Of a stretch of 64,000 nt of DNA, positions 1 through 9,148 are shown in pieces. This stretch comes from Aliarcobacter cibarius (lineage in GTDB: Bacteria > Campylobacterota > Campylobacteria > Campylobacterales > Arcobacteraceae), in assembly GCF_013372265.1 (NCBI RefSeq), contig NZ_CP054051.1, positions 496,001-560,000 on the forward strand, written 5' to 3'. The first letter of the stretch is position 1. Each line of letters starts with the position of its first letter. Below the pieces are notes generated by a model, which saw only the letters and a list, made by a program, of their open reading frames with translations, did not search any database and was not told the DNA's origin. A program made the translations under genes and the position numbers.

Positions 1-264
1 ATAAAATTTCATCCTTTATATGTAGTAAAAAATACTCTTTTAACAAATGAGTACAAAAAAGGAAAGTTTGAACCAATAAGTGAAGAACTGTATATAGATA
101 CAGTGGTAAAATCAATTATTAACCTACCTAATAATGTAGTTGTTCAAAGAGTAACTGCTGGAATAGATGATGATACACTATTGGCGCCTATGTGGTGTAA
201 AGATAAACACAAACAAATAAAAAAAATAAGAGAAGCTTTGTTCCTAGAAGGTTTAGATTATTAG
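1..264 (+). CDS. Radical SAM protein, TIGR01212/YhcC-like (C-terminal part only)
   Basis: An open frame runs from base 1 to a TAG at 262-264, giving the last 87 residues of a protein whose start lies outside the window. The fragment contains IKFHPLYVVKNT, then VVVQRVTAG and a LLAPMWCKDK block. These resemble the conserved C-terminal half of the YhcC/TIGR01212 radical SAM family, where the pattern is K-hHPLhhVKGT, then VVIQRLTG and APxWCxxK. The SAM-binding CxxxCxxC part is not visible, so the assignment rests on the tail alone. The family's substrate is not firmly established. A weak hairpin follows before the convergent LysR gene. Confidence 0.75.
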   Translation: MKFHPLYVVKNTLLTNEYKKGKFEPISEELYIDTVVKSIINLPNNVVVQRVTAGIDDDTLLAPMWCKDKHKQIKKIREALFLEGLDY

Positions 265-273
265 TAGAATCAG

Positions 274-295
274 AAAGGGATTTTTATATCCCTTT
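274..295. terminator. Hairpin between convergent genes
   Basis: AAAGGGAT (274-281) pairs with ATCCCTTT (288-295) around a 6-base loop. It sits between the radical SAM stop and the LysR stop and could end both transcripts. T-tracts on either side are short, so its strength is uncertain. Confidence 0.55.
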
Positions 296-296
296 A

Positions 297-1193
297 TTAC
301 TTCATTTTTAATAAGTAGTCAACAACATTTTCTATAAATGCGTCGTGTTTTCTATCTTTTCTATATGCAATATATAGTTTTCTAATCATTTTTTGATTAC
401 CAATTCGAGATTCATATAAAGCCCCAGCTTTTAGTAATGATTCAATAGCATTTCTTGATACAATTGAAACAGTAGGAGTATCATTTTTATCTGAATGAAG
501 AACTGTTTGAACAATTGTAGTTGCACTTGTAACTTCGCTTGTTACATTGAATGTGTCACAATCTGGATAATTTGCTTTTTCTAAAGAATCTTTAAATAAT
601 AATCTTGTGTTAGATTCAGGATTTCTGCAAACCCATTTGTATGATAATAAATCCTCTGCTTTAGCTTTTGTTGGAAGTTTTTGATTAGAAAAAATAACTA
701 TTTCATCTTCCATCCATTCTCTATAAATAATATCATCATTTGAAATATAGTTTTCTACTAATGCAATATCTATTTTTTTATCAAGTAAATCTTCTATTGC
801 TTCATGAGATACAGAGACATTAATTGATACATCATTTCTAATATTTTCTTTAAGATTATTTAGAAATCTAGGAAGTATATAGTTACCAATAATAAAACTA
901 GCACCAAATACAAATGTAGTACTTTTATTCATAATTTTTAATAGATCTTTTTCAGCATTACTAACGCATTTTTCAATTTTTAAAGCAATAGAATGAAGAA
1001 TTTGTCCCTCTTTTGTGAGTTTTATACCATTTTTCTTTCTATCTACAATTTGAACATCTAAGTAATCTTCAATAAATTTCATCTGCTGAGTAACAGCTGG
1101 TTGTGAAATTCCAAGTTTTGCTGATGCTTTTGAAAAAGACTTCTCTCTTACAACAGTTAAAAAAGTCTCTAATTTAGCAAAATCATTAAGCAT
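297..1193 (-). CDS. LysR-family transcriptional regulator
   Basis: A 298-residue protein of normal LysR length. Residues about 5-65 form the winged helix-turn-helix, with the typical LETFLTVVREKSFSKASA segment and SQPAVTQQMKFIE recognition helix. The remainder is a substrate-binding-protein-like effector domain, including the conserved early FGASFIIGNYILP strand. I chose the ATG at 1193 because GGAGA lies about 6 bases upstream; a TTG at 1205 is in frame but would overlap that ribosome binding site. The gene is divergent from the helicase gene at 1309, but LysR proteins often control distant or neighbouring targets and nothing here identifies a target or inducer. Confidence 0.9.
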   Translation of the reverse strand: MLNDFAKLETFLTVVREKSFSKASAKLGISQPAVTQQMKFIEDYLDVQIVDRKKNGIKLTKEGQILHSIALKIEKCVSNAEKDLLKIMNKSTTFVFGASFIIGNYILPRFLNNLKENIRNDVSINVSVSHEAIEDLLDKKIDIALVENYISNDDIIYREWMEDEIVIFSNQKLPTKAKAEDLLSYKWVCRNPESNTRLLFKDSLEKANYPDCDTFNVTSEVTSATTIVQTVLHSDKNDTPTVSIVSRNAIESLLKAGALYESRIGNQKMIRKLYIAYRKDRKHDAFIENVVDYLLKMK

Positions 1194-1282
1194 TAAGGTC
1201 TCCAAAAATAAATTGGCAAAATAATAACATTTATTTATATATAGAATAATTAAGAGAAATAATCAATTTATGAAAGTTATGG

Positions 1283-1288
1283 TATAAT
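1283..1288 (+). promoter_or_regulatory. -10 element of the helicase-truB-ispE-smpB operon
   Basis: A perfect TATAAT lies 20 bases before the ATG at 1309, in the divergent gap with the LysR gene. A GGAG ribosome binding site follows. No good -35 hexamer is seen, which is usual for sigma70 promoters in Campylobacterota. Confidence 0.6.
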
Positions 1289-1308
1289 CTACATTTATTG
1301 GAGAAAAA

Positions 1309-3363
1309 ATGTCTGAAAATTTATTAAGCTCGTTAAACAAATCTCAACAAGATGCAGCACAACATATTGATGGACCACTTTTAATTCTTGCAGGAGCTGG
1401 AAGTGGAAAGACTAAAACAATCACAACTAGATTGGCTTTTTTAATATCTATTGGAATAGATCCAAAATCAATTTTAACTTTAACATTTACTAATAAAGCA
1501 GCAAATGAGATGAGAGAAAGAGCTTATTCTCTTTTGAATTCAGAGGAACTAAATACGCCACCTCTTTTGTGTACTTTTCATAAATTTGGATTGTTGTTTT
1601 TAAAGTTTCATATAAGTGAGTTGGACAGAAAAAATAATTTTATAATCATAGATAGTGATGATAAGAGAAGGGTTTTAAAATCTATTAATAAAGATATACC
1701 ATCAGCACTTTTATCAAGTGAAATATCAAAATATAAAAATTCAATAATGTCTCCAATTGAAGTAAAGGCACAAGCACAAGGCAAATTATATACAGAAATT
1801 GCAGATATATATGCTTTATATGAAGAGCATTTATTAAAAAATAATTTAGTTGATTTTGATGATTTATTACTTCTCCCATATAAAATATTAAAGAATAATG
1901 AAAAATTAGCAAAAGATATTAGTAAAAAATATCAATATATTATGGTAGATGAGTATCAAGATACAAATGAGTTACAATATAGGCTATTAAGATTATTGTG
2001 TACAAGTCACAATAATTTATGTGTTGTAGGAGATGACGACCAATCAATTTATGGTTGGAGAGGTGCTACAATAAAAAATATTTTAAATTTTAATGAGCAT
2101 TTTGATGAAGCAACTATAGTAAAACTTGAGGAGAATTATCGTTCAACAGATACGATTTTAAATCATGCAAATGCTTTAATAGAACATAATCGTGATAGAC
2201 TAGGTAAAAAATTAGTTGGAACAAAAGATAAAGGTAGTTCTGTAAAAGTTTATGAATCAAATGATGAAAATGATGAATCAAGAAAAATAGTTGAAGATAT
2301 AAAATCACTTTTAGCAAGTGGAGAACATGCAAAAGATATTGCAATATTATTTAGAGTAAATGCACTAAGTCGTTCTTTAGAAGAAGGATTTAATAAAGCG
2401 GGGTTAAATTATAAACTTGTTGGTGGAATGAAATTTTACGAAAGAACTGAAATTAAAGATTTAATAGCATATTTTAGGATTTTGACAAATTTAAGTGATA
2501 ACTTTTCTATAAAAAGAGTAATTAATAAGCCAAAAAGAGGAATAGGGGCAACTACTATAGATAAACTTGAAGAAAAAGCAAATGAACTTAATATTTCAAT
2601 TTTTGATTTAATTCAAGATTCAACTCCAGATGAGTTAAGTGCAGTAGTAGGTAAAAAGAATTCTAGAACATTGAAAGTTTTTGAAGCTTCTATTCTAGAT
2701 TTAAGAGAGATAATGAATGAATCAAGAATGAGATTATTAGATAGCTTTGAAGACACTTTTGATTATAGAGCCTCTTATGATAACTTACCAGATGGATTTG
2801 AAAGACAAGCAAATATTGATGAGTTTTATGGATATATTAGAGACTATTTTATTCAAAATCCACATTTAGATTTAAAAGATTTTTTAAATGAAATTGCATT
2901 AGAGAGTCAAAATGATGAGTACTCTAATGAATCTATTAGTATGATGAGTATACATGCTTCGAAAGGTTTAGAATTTAAACATCTTTTTATTATTGGATTA
3001 GAAGAAGGTTTTTTCCCAATAATTGGAGATGGAACTGATATAGAAGAAGAGAGAAGATTGGGTTATGTTGCTTTAACAAGGGCAATGGATAATTTAACAT
3101 TATCATTTGTTCATTCTCGATTTTACAAAGGGAAAAGAACACAACTAAATAAGAGTAGATTTTTGGTTGAAAGTGGACTAGTAAAAGGTAGTTTAGTAAT
3201 AGAAAAGCAATCTGGATTTAAAAAAGGTGATATGGTAAATCATAAGATTTTTGGACAAGGAAGAGTTGAAAAAGCTGTAAATGCAGGTAAAGATTATAAA
3301 CTCACAATTAATTTTGGTGGACAAAAAAGAGAAATATTATCATCTTTTGTAGAAAAGGTTTAA
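1309..3363 (+). CDS. UvrD/PcrA/Rep-type superfamily 1A DNA helicase
   Basis: A 684-residue 3'-5' DNA helicase, by family used in nucleotide excision or mismatch repair and in clearing proteins from DNA. The Q-motif LNKSQQDAA is at residues 9-17, Walker A GAGSGKT at 29-35, Walker B VDEYQDT near 213-219, then GDDDQSIYGWRGA, the ENYRS motif, and C-terminal motifs including ALTRAMDNL. The last 50 residues (KGDMVNHKIFGQGRVEKA onward) match the C-terminal extension of PcrA/UvrD that contacts RNA polymerase. There is no nuclease domain, unlike addA at 37033. It leads a tight run with truB, ispE and smpB. PcrA, UvrD and Rep cannot be told apart from the sequence alone. Confidence 0.93.
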   Translation: MSENLLSSLNKSQQDAAQHIDGPLLILAGAGSGKTKTITTRLAFLISIGIDPKSILTLTFTNKAANEMRERAYSLLNSEELNTPPLLCTFHKFGLLFLKFHISELDRKNNFIIIDSDDKRRVLKSINKDIPSALLSSEISKYKNSIMSPIEVKAQAQGKLYTEIADIYALYEEHLLKNNLVDFDDLLLLPYKILKNNEKLAKDISKKYQYIMVDEYQDTNELQYRLLRLLCTSHNNLCVVGDDDQSIYGWRGATIKNILNFNEHFDEATIVKLEENYRSTDTILNHANALIEHNRDRLGKKLVGTKDKGSSVKVYESNDENDESRKIVEDIKSLLASGEHAKDIAILFRVNALSRSLEEGFNKAGLNYKLVGGMKFYERTEIKDLIAYFRILTNLSDNFSIKRVINKPKRGIGATTIDKLEEKANELNISIFDLIQDSTPDELSAVVGKKNSRTLKVFEASILDLREIMNESRMRLLDSFEDTFDYRASYDNLPDGFERQANIDEFYGYIRDYFIQNPHLDLKDFLNEIALESQNDEYSNESISMMSIHASKGLEFKHLFIIGLEEGFFPIIGDGTDIEEERRLGYVALTRAMDNLTLSFVHSRFYKGKRTQLNKSRFLVESGLVKGSLVIEKQSGFKKGDMVNHKIFGQGRVEKAVNAGKDYKLTINFGGQKREILSSFVEKV

Positions 3364-3372
3364 AGGTAAGAT

Positions 3373-4239
3373 TTGCAAAAGAGAGTATATGAAAAAGGTG
3401 AATTAAATAAACTTTTTGTTGTAAATAAGCCTATGTTTATTAGTTCTAATTTTTATTTAAATAAGTTTAAAAGAATCTATAAAAATAAAAAAGCAGGATT
3501 TAGTGGAACTTTAGATCCTTTTGCAAAAGGGTGTTTAATTGTTGCATTTGGTCAATATGCAAAACTTTTCAAATATTTGGCAAAAACGCCAAAAACTTAT
3601 AAAGCAGTTATTTGGTTAGGTGTTACCTCAGAATCATTTGATATCGAAAGAGTTCAAGAGATAGATTTTGTAGAAAAACAAGATTATGAATTTATTAAAA
3701 ATGAAATAGAAAAACTTAAAGGTCAAATAGAATACATTCCACCAAAATTTTCAGCAAAGAGAGTTAATGGATTAAAAGCTTACGAGTTAGCAAGAGAAGG
3801 AATAGATTTTAAATTAGAATTTTCTTCAATGGAAATTTTTAATATAAAATTAGTTCAATATAATCATCCTTTTATAACATTTGAAGCGACAGTTAGTGAA
3901 GGCAGTTATATAAGATCTCTAGCACAAATATTTTTATCAAATATAGGGTTTAAAGGAACTTTGAGCTATCTAGAGAGAATTTGTGAAGGAAAATTTAAAT
4001 TTGAAAATCATAAAGATTTAAATCCTTTAGATTACATAGATTTACCTAAAAATAACTATTCTGGTACAAAAGAATGGTTAGATTTTGGGAAAAAGATATC
4101 AAAGAATTATTTAGAGATTAAAGAAAATGGAAAATATATAATAGAAGTAGATAACTATTTTTCTATAATAGAAATAATTGATGATGAGGTTATATATCTA
4201 TTAAATAAAGTAAAAAAATATAAGGTAAATAATGGTTAA
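3373..4239 (+). CDS. truB: tRNA pseudouridine(55) synthase TruB
   Basis: Converts U55 to pseudouridine in the T-loop of tRNAs. The 288-residue protein has the catalytic aspartate at D48 in SGTLDPFAKG, the KxYKA motif (KTYKAVIWLG), the substrate loop IPPKFSAKRVNG and the SEGSYIRSLA motif. The histidine that commonly precedes the catalytic loop (HTGxLDP) is replaced, giving FSGTLDP. The start is a TTG at 3373 with AAAGG just upstream, nine bases after the helicase stop. The C-terminal part after about residue 240 is short and not a full PUA domain. The stop overlaps ispE by 8 bases. Confidence 0.95.
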   Translation: MQKRVYEKGELNKLFVVNKPMFISSNFYLNKFKRIYKNKKAGFSGTLDPFAKGCLIVAFGQYAKLFKYLAKTPKTYKAVIWLGVTSESFDIERVQEIDFVEKQDYEFIKNEIEKLKGQIEYIPPKFSAKRVNGLKAYELAREGIDFKLEFSSMEIFNIKLVQYNHPFITFEATVSEGSYIRSLAQIFLSNIGFKGTLSYLERICEGKFKFENHKDLNPLDYIDLPKNNYSGTKEWLDFGKKISKNYLEIKENGKYIIEVDNYFSIIEIIDDEVIYLLNKVKKYKVNNG

Positions 4240-4987
4240 GAAGTCTTTTGCAAAGGTAAATATTTTTTTAAAAATAGTTGGTGTTAGAGATAATTATCAT
4301 TTGTTAGCATCTAGATTTGTTCTCGTAAAAGATCTTTATGATGAAGTTAGTTTTATAGAAAAGAGTGTAGATAGTTTTACTTTAATAGGTGATTTTTCAT
4401 GTTCTTTGGGAAAGAATACAGTTTATAAAGCGTATAAAGAATTAGAAAAATATGAAATTGTTAGAGAATTTTTTAAAAAATATATTGTAAAAATTGATAA
4501 AAAAATACCAGAATTTGCCGGACTTGGTGGTGGTAGTTCAAATTGTGCAACTTTTTTAAATATGGTAAATGATATTTGCAATTTAAATTTAACAAAAGAT
4601 GAATTATCTAAAATAGGTGCTAAAATAGGTGCTGATATTCCATTCTTTATTTATGAATATGACAGTGCAAATGTTAGTGGAATTGGTGAAATTGTTGAAG
4701 AATTTATAGAAGAACCTTTGAAAATAGAAGTTGTTACACCAAATATTCTTTGTAATACAGCTTTAATTTACAAAACTTTTAGAGAAAATTATTATAAAGA
4801 ATTAGATAAAGAAAAAGCTAAAGAGCTTTTCGCTACAAATTCAAAAGATATATTAAAAAGTTTTTCTATAAAAGAAGCTAATGATTTGTATGAATCTGCT
4901 TTAAGTTTAAATCCAGGTTTAAAAGAATTTGAAAAAGAAAAATGGTTTTTTAGTGGTAGTGGTAGTTCATTTTTTAAGGTTTTATGA
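4232..4987 (+). CDS. ispE: 4-diphosphocytidyl-2-C-methyl-D-erythritol kinase IspE
   Basis: ATP-dependent kinase of the MEP (non-mevalonate) isoprenoid pathway. The 251-residue GHMP kinase has the N-terminal [12 protein letters not shown] segment and the nucleotide-binding loop [16 protein letters not shown] near residues 92-107, and ends with the family's GSGSSFF motif. It is a little shorter than the E. coli enzyme (about 283), as is usual in Campylobacterota. It overlaps truB by 8 bases and its TGA overlaps the smpB start, so the three genes are probably translationally coupled. ispH of the same pathway lies at 18601. Confidence 0.95.
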   Translation: MVKKSFAKVNIFLKIVGVRDNYHLLASRFVLVKDLYDEVSFIEKSVDSFTLIGDFSCSLGKNTVYKAYKELEKYEIVREFFKKYIVKIDKKIPEFAGLGGGSSNCATFLNMVNDICNLNLTKDELSKIGAKIGADIPFFIYEYDSANVSGIGEIVEEFIEEPLKIEVVTPNILCNTALIYKTFRENYYKELDKEKAKELFATNSKDILKSFSIKEANDLYESALSLNPGLKEFEKEKWFFSGSGSSFFKVL

Positions 4988-5460
4988 TGTCAAAAAAAGA
5001 AGTTAAAAAGAATTTAGTATTTAAAAATAAAAAAGCATTCCATGATTTTACGATTTTAGATTCTCTTGAAGCTGGTATTATGCTTGAAGGTAGTGAAGTA
5101 AAAGCAATTAGAGAAGGTAGAGTAAACTTAAAAGATAGTTTTGTTCGAATTATAAAAGGTGAAGTCTTTTTACTGAATGCTCATATATCACACTTAAGTA
5201 CAACTAATGTTAATTATAGACCTGATGAAAGAAGACCTAGAAAATTATTACTTCATTCAAAACAAATCGGAAAAATGTATGCAAAGGTTACAAAAGAAGG
5301 AATAACTTTAGTTTGTACAAAATTATATTTTAATGATAAAAATATGATTAAAGTTGAAGTAGCAACTGCTCAAGGTAAAAAATTACATGATAAAAGAGAA
5401 ACTTTAAAAGAAAAATCTTTAAAACGAGAATCTGAACAAGCTCTCAAAACATATAAATAA
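4987..5460 (+). CDS. smpB: SsrA-binding protein SmpB
   Basis: Binds tmRNA and brings it to stalled ribosomes for trans-translation. The 157-residue protein has the beta-barrel core with [18 protein letters not shown] and DSFVRI, the LLLHSKQI motif, and a basic C-terminal tail [17 protein letters not shown] that acts in the decoding centre. Two ATGs are adjacent at 4984 and 4987; the second is preferred because AAGG is then 7 bases upstream, and it overlaps the ispE stop by one base. The tmRNA gene itself is not in the window. Confidence 0.95.
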   Translation: MSKKEVKKNLVFKNKKAFHDFTILDSLEAGIMLEGSEVKAIREGRVNLKDSFVRIIKGEVFLLNAHISHLSTTNVNYRPDERRPRKLLLHSKQIGKMYAKVTKEGITLVCTKLYFNDKNMIKVEVATAQGKKLHDKRETLKEKSLKRESEQALKTYK

Positions 5461-5487
5461 GATAAAAACTATCTTAAATTTTCTTTA
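5458..5487 (+). terminator. Weak intrinsic terminator after smpB
   Basis: TAAGATA (5458-5464, including the smpB stop) pairs with TATCTTA (5470-5476) around AAAAC and is followed by a T-rich run. The stem is short and AT-rich, so only partial termination is likely. Confidence 0.4.
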
Positions 5488-5514
5488 AAAAATATAACAA
5501 ATCTGCAACTAATC

Positions 5515-5604
5515 GTTAATTAACTGTTAATTTTTTTGTTTAGTTTAAGTTTTTCTTAGCTATGATTTTGCCTAATGAGTGACATTTTGTGACTTGTATA
5601 TAAA
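5515..5604 (+). promoter_or_regulatory. Promoter region of the cbb3 oxidase operon
   Basis: The 162-base gap before ccoN holds a perfect palindrome GTTAATTAAC (5515-5524), a T-rich stretch, a TATGAT -10-like hexamer (5561-5566), and a direct repeat GTGAC at 5579-5583 and 5589-5593, exactly one helical turn apart. A second -10 candidate lies at 5599-5604. AGGAGG (5611-5616) is the ccoN ribosome binding site. No FNR-type TTGATNNNNATCAA is present here. Which -10 is used cannot be decided by eye. Confidence 0.45.
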
Positions 5605-5622
5605 ATTTGTAGGAGGAAATTG

Positions 5623-7089
5623 ATGCAAAACGGTGCACAAATTGAGTATGACTACTCAGTTGCAAAAGCCTTTACATTTGCAACAATATTGTTTGGTATC
5701 ATCGGTATGACAATTGGTGTTGTACTTGCTTTTCAATTAGCTTTTCCAGAGCTAAATTATTTAGCAGGAGAATACGGTACATTTAGTAGATTAAGACCTT
5801 TACACACAAATGGTGTTGCATTTGGTTTTGCCCTAAGTGGTATTTTTGCAACTTGGTACTATGTATCTCAAAGAGTATTAAAAGTTTCATTAAAAGAGTC
5901 TCCTTTTTTAATGGCAATTGCTAAGTTACACTTTGTTTTATATTTTATTACAATTCTTTTAGCTGTTGTAACTTTGTTTATGGGTATTACTACATCAAAA
6001 GAGTACGCAGAATTAGAGTGGCCATTAGATATTATGGTTGTAGTTTGGTGGGTTTTATGGGGTATTTCTATTTTTGGTATTATCGGTATTAGAAGAGAAA
6101 GAACTTTATATATTTCTATTTGGTATTTTATTGCAACTTTTATTGCTATTGCAATGTTATATTTATTCAATAACATGGAAGTTCCAACTGCACTAGTAAG
6201 TGGATATGGTTCATGGATTCACTCTGTTTCTATGTATTCAGGTACAAATGATGCTTTAGTTCAATGGTGGTATGGACACAATGCTGTTGCATTCGTATTT
6301 ACTACACCTATCATTGCAATGATTTATTATTTCTTACCAAAAGAGTCTGGACAAAACATCTATTCTTATAAACTATCAATTCTTGCATTCTGGGGATTAT
6401 TATTTGTTTATTTATGGGCAGGTGGACATCACTTAATTTATTCAACTGTTCCAGATTGGATGCAAACTATGGGTTCTGTAATGTCAGTAGTTTTAATTTT
6501 ACCATCATGGGGATCTGCAATTAATATGCTTTTAACTATGAAAGGTGAGTGGAATCAGTTACAATCTAATACTTTAATTAAGTTTATGGTTTTAGCTTCA
6601 ACATTCTACATGTTATCTACAATTGAAGGTCCAATTCAATCTATTAAATCTGTTAATGCTATTGCACACTTTACAGATTGGATCCCAGGTCACGTACATG
6701 ATGGAGTTTTAGGATGGGTTGTATTCATGATTATGGCTGCATTATTCCATATGGTTCCTAGAATGTATAAAAGAGAGTTATATTCTAAATCTTTAATGGA
6801 AACTCAATTCTGGTTACAAACAGTTGGAATTGTTCTTTACTTTACATCTATGTGGATTGCAGGTATTACACAAGGTATGATGTGGAGAGCTTATGATGAA
6901 TATGGTTCTTTAGTTTATTCGTTTATTGATACGGTTACTGTATTGCACCCATATTATACGATTAGAGCGGTTGGTGGGTTACTATACCTAATTGGATTCT
7001 TTATTTTCGCTTACAATATCTATAAAACAATTAGATGTGGAAGAGTTCTTGATAAAGAGCCAGTAAATGCAACTCCAGTAGCTGCTTAA
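5623..7089 (+). CDS. ccoN: cbb3-type cytochrome c oxidase subunit I (CcoN)
   Basis: Catalytic subunit of the high-affinity cbb3 terminal oxidase in the inner membrane; reduces oxygen to water and pumps protons. The 488-residue protein has about 12 membrane segments and no signal peptide. Histidines expected to ligate low-spin heme b, heme b3 and CuB appear in RLRPLHTNG, WYGHNAVAF, WAGGHHLIYS and PGHVHDGVLGW. I moved the start to the ATG at 5623 because AGGAGG stands 6 bases upstream; a TTG in frame at 5620 is less likely. It is followed at 13 bases by ccoO, as in the standard ccoNOQP operon. Confidence 0.97.
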   Translation: MQNGAQIEYDYSVAKAFTFATILFGIIGMTIGVVLAFQLAFPELNYLAGEYGTFSRLRPLHTNGVAFGFALSGIFATWYYVSQRVLKVSLKESPFLMAIAKLHFVLYFITILLAVVTLFMGITTSKEYAELEWPLDIMVVVWWVLWGISIFGIIGIRRERTLYISIWYFIATFIAIAMLYLFNNMEVPTALVSGYGSWIHSVSMYSGTNDALVQWWYGHNAVAFVFTTPIIAMIYYFLPKESGQNIYSYKLSILAFWGLLFVYLWAGGHHLIYSTVPDWMQTMGSVMSVVLILPSWGSAINMLLTMKGEWNQLQSNTLIKFMVLASTFYMLSTIEGPIQSIKSVNAIAHFTDWIPGHVHDGVLGWVVFMIMAALFHMVPRMYKRELYSKSLMETQFWLQTVGIVLYFTSMWIAGITQGMMWRAYDEYGSLVYSFIDTVTVLHPYYTIRAVGGLLYLIGFFIFAYNIYKTIRCGRVLDKEPVNATPVAA

Positions 7090-7102
7090 GAAAGGAGAAA
7101 AA

Positions 7103-7768
7103 ATGTTTCATTGGTTTGAACAAAGACCGTTTTTCTTTGCGGTACTAGTATTTGTATTTGTAGCATTTGCAGGGATTATTGAAGTAATTCCAGATTTTGC
7201 AAAACAATCTAGACCAACAGTTGGTACGAAACCATACTCTGTTCTAGAATTAGCAGGTAGACATGTTTACATTAAAGATTCTTGTAATGCATGTCACTCA
7301 CAATTAATTAGACCATTTAAATCAGAAACTGATAGATATGGTATGTATTCATTATCAGGTGAGTATGCATATGATAGACCATTCTTATGGGGATCAAAAA
7401 GAACTGGACCAGATTTAATGAGAGTTGGTAACTATAGAACTACAGATTGGCATGAAAACCATATGTGGGACCCAAAAGCAGTTGTTCCTGGAAGTATTAT
7501 GCCAGCATACAAACATCAATTCTCAAATATAGCTGATATAGAAACTGCTTACGCAGAGGCTGTAACAGTTAAAACTGTATTTAATACTCCATATGATCAA
7601 GAGGGTATGCCAAAACTTGGTTCATGGGAAGAAGCTAAAGCAGCTGCATTAGCAGAGGCAAAAGTTATTGCAGAAAATATGAAAGATGAGAAAGTTAAGC
7701 AAGCTGTTGCTAACGGTCAAGTTCCTGAAATTGTTGCATTAATTGCATATTTAAATTCTTTAAAATAG
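7103..7768 (+). CDS. ccoO: cbb3-type oxidase monoheme subunit II (CcoO)
   Basis: Membrane-anchored monoheme cytochrome c that passes electrons to CcoN. The 221-residue protein has one N-terminal membrane anchor (about residues 9-27), the heme c motif CNACH at 61-65, and a candidate distal methionine in GSIMPAYKH. The GPDLMRVG and WHENHMWDP blocks are typical of CcoO. An alanine- and lysine-rich insertion (EEAKAAALAEAK) precedes the final helix. AAGGAG lies before the ATG, and ccoQ follows after 9 bases. Confidence 0.96.
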   Translation: MFHWFEQRPFFFAVLVFVFVAFAGIIEVIPDFAKQSRPTVGTKPYSVLELAGRHVYIKDSCNACHSQLIRPFKSETDRYGMYSLSGEYAYDRPFLWGSKRTGPDLMRVGNYRTTDWHENHMWDPKAVVPGSIMPAYKHQFSNIADIETAYAEAVTVKTVFNTPYDQEGMPKLGSWEEAKAAALAEAKVIAENMKDEKVKQAVANGQVPEIVALIAYLNSLK

Positions 7769-7777
7769 GGTATTAAA

Positions 7778-8002
7778 ATGGATTATGAAACACTAGTAAA
7801 TTTACAAGGTTATGTTAAATTCTTTTTGATTTTAATAGTATTTGTTCTATTTTACTCGTATGCCTTTTCTATTTATAGAAGAGATAAAAAAGGTGAGAGG
7901 GATTTTGAGAAATACTCTAAACTTGTACATGATGACTCAAGTGTTTCTAGCCCTCTTGAAGAAAGAGAACAAAAAAAAGTTATAGGTAATAAGGAGAAAT
8001 AA
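7778..8002 (+). CDS. ccoQ: cbb3-type oxidase small subunit CcoQ
   Basis: A 74-residue protein with one membrane helix (about residues 13-30) followed by a charged cytoplasmic tail that begins YRRDKKGERDFEKYS. Its size, topology and place between ccoO and ccoP match CcoQ/FixQ, a non-catalytic subunit that stabilises the oxidase. The tail is longer than in many CcoQ proteins and ends in a run of charged residues. The ccoP start follows after one base beyond the stop. Confidence 0.88.
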   Translation: MDYETLVNLQGYVKFFLILIVFVLFYSYAFSIYRRDKKGERDFEKYSKLVHDDSSVSSPLEEREQKKVIGNKEK

Positions 8003-8003
8003 G

Positions 8004-8897
8004 ATGAAATCTATGGTTATAGGTGGAATAATTCTTATCATCGCATTAATGGCAGGAACTTACTTTGTTGCAGGTGATGCTTTTATTAGTGATGATTATA
8101 TTAATGCATTAACGTTTTTAGGAGCAGCGGCTATTATTACAATTAGCACATTTGTTGTATTAAAATATGTTAATCAGATGAAAAATGATACAGCAAGTGG
8201 TGAACTAGCTGACGAAAGATGGGATGGAATTGGAGAGTATAAAAACTCTGTTCCAACAGGATGGGCTTTAGCATTTATTGGAACAATAATTTGGATGTTC
8301 TGGTATATGACTGTTGGTTATCCAGTTACAGGATTTTCTCAAATTGGTCAATGGAATGAAGAGACAAATGAGTACAACAAAAAATTTGAACAAAAATGGG
8401 TTAATCCATCTGAAGACACTTTAAAAGCTATGGGTCAATCTGTGTATTTAGTTCAATGTGCACCTTGTCATGGAGTTGATGCTGAGGGAATAAATGGGAA
8501 AGCTCAAAATTTAACAAAAAGAATGTCAAAAGAACAAGTTGAATATGTAATAAGAAATGGAGCGAATAACTTTACTCAGTCTTTTCCAGCAGGAATGCCT
8601 CCTATGATGTTACAAGATGATAAAGATATAGCAGATGTTTCAGCTTATGTTGCAAATGGATTTAAAGGTGAGCAACCAGCAGCATTTGCAACTTGTGCAG
8701 GTTGCCATGGTGAAACTGGAGAGGGAATGCCTATGGTAGGTCCAAATATCAAAGTTTATGATGATGCTATTGTAACTGCTGTATTAAAAGAGGGTAAAAA
8801 AGGTCTTATCGGGCAAATGCCGAGCTTTAATGAAAGATTAAATGAAACTCAAGAAAAAGCAGTTGCTACATACTTAAGAAGTTTAGGAGATAAATAA
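8004..8897 (+). CDS. ccoP: cbb3-type oxidase diheme subunit III (CcoP)
   Basis: Diheme cytochrome c entry subunit of the cbb3 oxidase. The 297-residue protein has two N-terminal membrane segments (about 5-25 and 37-53), a third hydrophobic segment around 90-108 and two periplasmic cytochrome c domains with CAPCH at 152-156 and CAGCH at 231-235. Likely methionine ligands lie in FPAGMPPMM and LIGQMPSF. The conserved DGIGEYKNSVPTGW stretch precedes the third segment. Its TAA overlaps the next ATG by one base. Confidence 0.96.
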   Translation: MKSMVIGGIILIIALMAGTYFVAGDAFISDDYINALTFLGAAAIITISTFVVLKYVNQMKNDTASGELADERWDGIGEYKNSVPTGWALAFIGTIIWMFWYMTVGYPVTGFSQIGQWNEETNEYNKKFEQKWVNPSEDTLKAMGQSVYLVQCAPCHGVDAEGINGKAQNLTKRMSKEQVEYVIRNGANNFTQSFPAGMPPMMLQDDKDIADVSAYVANGFKGEQPAAFATCAGCHGETGEGMPMVGPNIKVYDDAIVTAVLKEGKKGLIGQMPSFNERLNETQEKAVATYLRSLGDK

Positions 8898-9145
8898 TGG
8901 CTGGAAATACACAAATGAATAATAATGAAAGAGGTGTTTTCTCTTTACATGGGTTAATTGGTTATTTTATTGCTGTTGCATTATTACTTTCTATTTTAGC
9001 TTATTTAACAGTTAATGCTATTGTGGTTCAAAATAGAGAAGCAACAAATTTTTATAAAATAAATAAAGATTTACATGGTTTAAAAATGAACAGTGCTGAC
9101 AATCACACACAATACCAACTAGTTGGTTCTGAGAAAAAGGAGTAA
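8897..9145 (+). CDS. DUF4006-like small membrane protein of the cbb3 operon
   Basis: An 82-residue protein with one clear membrane helix (about residues 20-45) after a short polar N-terminus (NNNERGVFSLHGLIGYF) and a polar tail of about 37 residues. It overlaps ccoP by one base. The FSLHGLIGYFIAV segment resembles DUF4006, a family known from Campylobacterota next to ccoP, but I cannot confirm that by search. It may be an accessory or assembly factor of the oxidase; no catalytic motif or heme site is present. Confidence 0.75.
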   Translation: MAGNTQMNNNERGVFSLHGLIGYFIAVALLLSILAYLTVNAIVVQNREATNFYKINKDLHGLKMNSADNHTQYQLVGSEKKE

Positions 9146-9148
9146 AAG

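Noticed and set aside
5461-5622. tmRNA gene next to smpB
   Set aside because: The gap has no tRNA-like acceptor ends or GC-rich stems; it is a promoter region.
5868-6176. 102-codon minus-strand frame inside ccoN
   Set aside because: It lies wholly within ccoN in antisense, has no ribosome binding site, and its composition is that expected from reverse-reading membrane helices.
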